A DNA stretch of 46,358 nucleotides from Williamsia sp. 1135. GTDB lineage: Bacteria > Actinomycetota > Actinomycetes > Mycobacteriales > Mycobacteriaceae. Location of the stretch: positions 1 through 46,358 of the forward strand of contig NZ_MJEI01000066.1 of NCBI RefSeq assembly GCF_002095395.1. Reading direction: 5' to 3'. The notes beneath the pieces are model-generated. The model saw nothing but the letters and a program-made list of their open reading frames with translations. It did not search any database and was not told the origin of the DNA. The translations under genes and the position numbers were made by a program. Positions 43,377-46,358 of this stretch are shown here, in pieces. Numbering within the stretch: the stretch's first letter is position 1; each line of letters opens with the position of its first letter.

Positions 43377-43383
43377 CGCCTGT

Positions 43384-44934
43384 GTGAATGAAGTCCGTGG
43401 CCGAGGCCGAAATACCCCAGATGTCGACACCACTCCCGAATCAGAGGGCGCTGATCAGACCCCGGAACAGCTCCGGATCCGCCGCGCGAAGCGGGAGAAG
43501 ATCCTCACCGAGGGCGGCGAGGCGTATCCGGTATCGGTGCCGCGAACACATTCACTTGCCGAGGTCCGCGCGAAATATCCCGACCTCGAGGTCGACACCC
43601 AGACCGGCGACATCGTCGGGGTCGCCGGGCGCGTCATCTTCGTCCGCAACACCGGCAAGCTCTGTTTCGCCACCCTGCAGGAAGGTGACGGCACCCAACT
43701 GCAGGCGATGATCAGTCTGGGCGGAGTCGGAGAAGAGGCACTCGCCTCGTGGAAGGCCGACGTCGATCTCGGCGATTTCGTTTTCGTCCACGGTGAGGTC
43801 ATCAGCTCACGGCGCGGCGAGCTCAGTGTGCTCGCCGACACCTGGCAGATGGCGTCCAAGTCGTTGCGGCCACTTCCGGTGGCGCACAAGGACATGAGCG
43901 AAGAGGCGCGGGTCCGGCAGCGGTACCTCGACCTGATCATCCGGCCGCAGGCGCGGGAAACCGCCCGAATCAGGGTCGCGGTGATGCGAGAGCTGCGCGC
44001 CGCACTGGAACGACGCGGTTTCCTCGAGATCGAGACGCCGATGCTCCAGACCCTGCACGGCGGAGCGGCGGCGCGACCGTTCGTCACCCACTCGAACGCC
44101 TTCGACATCGACCTCTACCTGCGCATTGCGCCGGAACTCTTCCTGAAGCGGGCCGTGGTCGGCGGAATCGAGCGCGTGTTCGAGATCAACCGCAACTTCC
44201 GCAACGAGGGCGCCGACTCGACGCATTCTCCGGAATTCGCAATGCTCGAGACCTATCAGGCCTATGGCACATACGACGATTCTGCGCGGATGACGCGGGA
44301 GGTCATCCAGGAGGTCGCGATGGGTGCCCTCGGCACGCTGACCCCGGAGATGGCCGACGGGACCACGTACGACCTCAGCGGTGAATGGCGGTCGGTGGAG
44401 ATGTATCCGTCGTTGTCGCAGGCCATCGACGAGGAGATCACCCCGCAGACGTCCGTGGAGCGCCTGCTCGAGATCAGTGCCCGAGTGGGCTTGGAGATTC
44501 CCCCGAACAAGGGATACGGGCACGGCAAGCTGGTCGAAGAGCTGTGGGAGCACACGGTGGGCGACGAGTTGTCGGGGCCGGTGTTCGTGCGAGACTTCCC
44601 GATCGAGACCTCCCCGCTGGTGCGCGAGCACCGCACCATCGAAGGTGTGACCGAGAAGTGGGATCTCTATATGCGGGGTTTCGAATTGGCAACCGGATAT
44701 TCAGAATTGATCGACCCGGTCATTCAACGCGAGCGGTTCGTCGATCAGGCCCGTCTTGCGCGTGCCGGCGATGACGAGGCAATGGTGCTCGATGAGGACT
44801 TTCTTGCCGCCATGGAGCAAGGCATGCCGCCGACCACCGGCACGGGAATGGGCATTGATCGACTACTGATGGCGCTTACCGGACTCGGCATTCGGGAAAC
44901 GATCCTCTTTCCACTTGTGAAGCCGCAGCAATGA
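43384..44934 (+). CDS. lysS: Lysyl-tRNA synthetase, class II
   Basis: 516-residue enzyme charging tRNA-Lys. It has an N-terminal OB-fold anticodon-binding domain ([20 protein letters not shown], about 75-95). The class II motifs are [10 protein letters not shown] (1), [22 protein letters not shown] (2) and [15 protein letters not shown] (3). [15 protein letters not shown] is also family-typical. GTG 43384 is chosen since it follows a -10 element; ATG 43342 is an in-frame alternative. In mycobacteria lsr2 follows. Here an IS701-type element begins five bases past the stop. Confidence 0.95.
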   Translation: MNEVRGRGRNTPDVDTTPESEGADQTPEQLRIRRAKREKILTEGGEAYPVSVPRTHSLAEVRAKYPDLEVDTQTGDIVGVAGRVIFVRNTGKLCFATLQEGDGTQLQAMISLGGVGEEALASWKADVDLGDFVFVHGEVISSRRGELSVLADTWQMASKSLRPLPVAHKDMSEEARVRQRYLDLIIRPQARETARIRVAVMRELRAALERRGFLEIETPMLQTLHGGAAARPFVTHSNAFDIDLYLRIAPELFLKRAVVGGIERVFEINRNFRNEGADSTHSPEFAMLETYQAYGTYDDSARMTREVIQEVAMGALGTLTPEMADGTTYDLSGEWRSVEMYPSLSQAIDEEITPQTSVERLLEISARVGLEIPPNKGYGHGKLVEELWEHTVGDELSGPVFVRDFPIETSPLVREHRTIEGVTEKWDLYMRGFELATGYSELIDPVIQRERFVDQARLARAGDDEAMVLDEDFLAAMEQGMPPTTGTGMGIDRLLMALTGLGIRETILFPLVKPQQ

Positions 44935-44939
44935 CCTAA

Positions 44940-44958
44940 TACTACAGCCGTAGATAGG
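44940..44958 (+). repeat. IS701-type left terminal inverted repeat
   Basis: tactacagccgtagatagg is the exact reverse complement of 46340-46358. Beyond base 19 the ends diverge. Confidence 0.93.
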
Positions 44959-44960
44959 GT

Positions 44961-46307
44961 TCATTGTTGTTGTGACCTGCGTTGATAGTGGTGTTGTCGG
45001 GCTCGGTATTGGTGTTTTCGTCGCCAGAGTGACCAGCGGAGGGGGTCAGCGATGGCATGCAGTGGTGTGAGGACGAGGATCGTGAAGAGTTTGCGGAACT
45101 CGTTGACCGACAACCGGATCAGTCCAGGTTCTGAGGGTTGGGCCAGGCGTTCAGTGGCGGTATGCACGGCCAGGAAGGCGTGCGCAGCCATGACCAAGGT
45201 AATCCAGCGGTGCCAGGACGTCCACGTCCGCACTTGATGCTGATCCAGACCGGTCAGGCCTTTGCCGCTCTGGAACGATTCCTCGACCGTCCACCGCCGC
45301 CCGGCGACTCGGACGTACTGGTTCAGCGGCACCGGTGCCGGGCTGTAGCAGCGATAGAAGGCGAGCTCGCCGGAGCTATCGTTGCGCCGCACCAACACGT
45401 GACAGAGGCCAACATCGGGACGCTCGGTGGTCGCGATCAAGGCCCAGGAGTACCAGCGGTGTCCTTTGCTACCGGCGCCGGCAGACATCTTGTGCCAGGA
45501 CCGCGGCGGTAGATTCTCAGCAAGGGCATCGACCCGGATCTTCCCGGCGGCTGTGGGGACCTGCCGATTGCATCCGACGGCCAGGACGTAGCCGATCTGT
45601 CTGTTGTGCAACGCTTTTCGTAGGTTCGGGTCTGCGCCGTACACTTCATCGCCAGCGACCCACGAGGCCGGAACGTCGGCGTCGAGGGCCGCCTCGACCA
45701 GCGTGGTTGCCAGGGCTGGTTTGGTAGCGAACTCGACCGTGTCAGGGACCCCGGCCTTGGTCCTTCGCTGCGGGTCGGTGGCCCAGGTGTGCTGCGGCAG
45801 GTACAGCGCTCGGTCGATCAGGGTGTGTCCGCGAGCGGCGGCGTAGGTCAGGTAGACCGCGACCTGACAGTTCTCCGTGCGTCCGGCGGTTCCGGTGTAC
45901 TGGCGTTGTACCCCAACGGTGTTGGTGCCCTTCTTCAAGTCGCCGGTCTCATCAACGACAAGCACCGCATCAGGGTCGGCCAGGTGGTCGATGACATAGC
46001 TGCGAACGTCATCGCGGACCAGATCAGCGTCCCATTTAGCGCGGGACAGCAAGTGCTGCAGTCGGTCAGGGGTGCCATGGCCCGATAGTTCGGCGATAGT
46101 CCAGCAGTTCTTGGAACCTATATCGGCCAGCAAACCCAGCACCAGCGCACCGGCGTTGCGTCGTGCTTCGACCCGCGCGAACCGCGACGAGAACGACTCC
46201 AACAACCCATCCAGGCCCGCATGCCACCGCTCATGGTCTACCCTCAGTGCTGCGGTTGCCGCAGCTGATCTGGATGTCTTCACAAACTCGAGATCATGCC
46301 GCGGCAA
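44961..46307 (-). CDS. IS701-family transposase
   Basis: 448-residue DDE transposase. The three acidic residues are apparent in AVLVVDETGDLKKG, WVAGDEVYGADPNLRKAL and GRRWTVEESFQSGKGLTGLD (the YREK-like region). The N-terminal block FSSRFARVEARRNAGALVLGL and ELSGHGTPDRLQHLL are typical of IS701 transposases. The ATG at 46307 leaves a short leader of 33 nt inside the right inverted repeat side. The gene is intact, so the element is potentially active. Confidence 0.93.
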   Translation of the reverse strand: MPRHDLEFVKTSRSAAATAALRVDHERWHAGLDGLLESFSSRFARVEARRNAGALVLGLLADIGSKNCWTIAELSGHGTPDRLQHLLSRAKWDADLVRDDVRSYVIDHLADPDAVLVVDETGDLKKGTNTVGVQRQYTGTAGRTENCQVAVYLTYAAARGHTLIDRALYLPQHTWATDPQRRTKAGVPDTVEFATKPALATTLVEAALDADVPASWVAGDEVYGADPNLRKALHNRQIGYVLAVGCNRQVPTAAGKIRVDALAENLPPRSWHKMSAGAGSKGHRWYSWALIATTERPDVGLCHVLVRRNDSSGELAFYRCYSPAPVPLNQYVRVAGRRWTVEESFQSGKGLTGLDQHQVRTWTSWHRWITLVMAAHAFLAVHTATERLAQPSEPGLIRLSVNEFRKLFTILVLTPLHAIADPLRWSLWRRKHQYRARQHHYQRRSQQQ

Positions 46308-46339
46308 CCGCGCCTACCAGCGCAAACACGCCGAAACTA

Positions 46340-46358
46340 CCTATCTACGGCTGTAGTA
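46340..46358 (-). repeat. IS701-type right terminal inverted repeat
   Basis: This 19-bp repeat ends exactly at the last base of the window, so no flanking chromosome is seen on this side. Confidence 0.93.

Larger units (their letters stand above)
44940..46358. mobile_element. Complete IS701-type insertion sequence
   Basis: 1419-bp element with 19-bp perfect terminal inverted repeats and one transposase gene on the minus strand. The four bases before it, ctaa (44936-44939), fit the YTAR target duplicated by IS701-family elements. The second target copy would lie beyond the window. It was inserted directly after the lysS stop, so lysS itself is intact, but any read-through to downstream genes may be altered. 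Confidence 0.9.

Overview
The window is high-GC DNA packed with overlapping ATGA/GTGA-coupled genes. Its content and order fit an actinobacterium of the Mycobacteriales. Gordonia or a close relative is my best guess, but the exact genus is an inference. Two blocks follow the order remembered from Mycobacterium tuberculosis: purT ... rhodanese-metZ (Rv0389-Rv0391 there), and ppa-dacB-zinc protease-tilS-hpt ... ftsH-folE-folP-folB-folK-DUF3180-DUF6779-Rv3603c-like-panC-panD-coaX-lysS (Rv3628 to Rv3598c there). Both ends of the window lie in insertion sequences. Base 1 is inside an IS3-type orfB. The last base is the exact outer end of a complete IS701-type element. The window therefore looks like a contig bounded by repeated elements.

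Layout. 1-~880: left IS3-type remnant. 936-4757: CitMHS-type citrate transporter with a CitA/DcuS-like sensor kinase and a CitB-like regulator. 4797-8425: class III adenylate cyclase, convergent Na+/H+ antiporter, UBP zinc-finger protein. 8515-10494: purT with a proline-rich tail, and a DUF456 protein. 10503-17717: iron-siderophore uptake (ATPase, two permeases, binding lipoprotein) with two IdeR/DtxR-like boxes, enclosing a small secreted protein, a DUF6325/SHOCT pair and the ferredoxin reductase fprA. 17844-20630: membrane protein, rhodanese, metZ, DedA. 20780-22068: a two-gene unit of apparently degenerate enzymes. 22151-25524: allantoicase, then a MarR/MFS pair. 25801-32656: ppa, dacB, zinc protease, tilS, exported protein, hpt, amidase. 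32869-38195: ftsH and the folate operon. 38307-43312: pantothenate/CoA genes and a cysteine-less rhodanese-like protein behind a cysteine-containing leader ORF. 43384-44934: lysS, followed five bases later by the IS701-type element where lsr2 would be expected.

How the parts work together. Citrate uptake is probably switched by its own two-component system. Iron uptake is probably derepressed by IdeR from two boxes placed the same distance (45 nt) upstream of the first permease and the binding protein. FolE, FolB, FolK and FolP make dihydropteroate. PanC, PanD and CoaX feed coenzyme A synthesis. FtsH appears to have an ECF-sigma stress promoter.

The points most worth a second look are: the predicted leaderless Cys-containing leader ORF at 42738; the lysine-less aminotransferase-like and luciferase-tail gene pair at 20780-22068; the small secreted protein facing the iron box; and a 17-bp duplication that has created a six-residue ORF between two permease genes. 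I found no CRISPR array, tRNA, rRNA or phage module.
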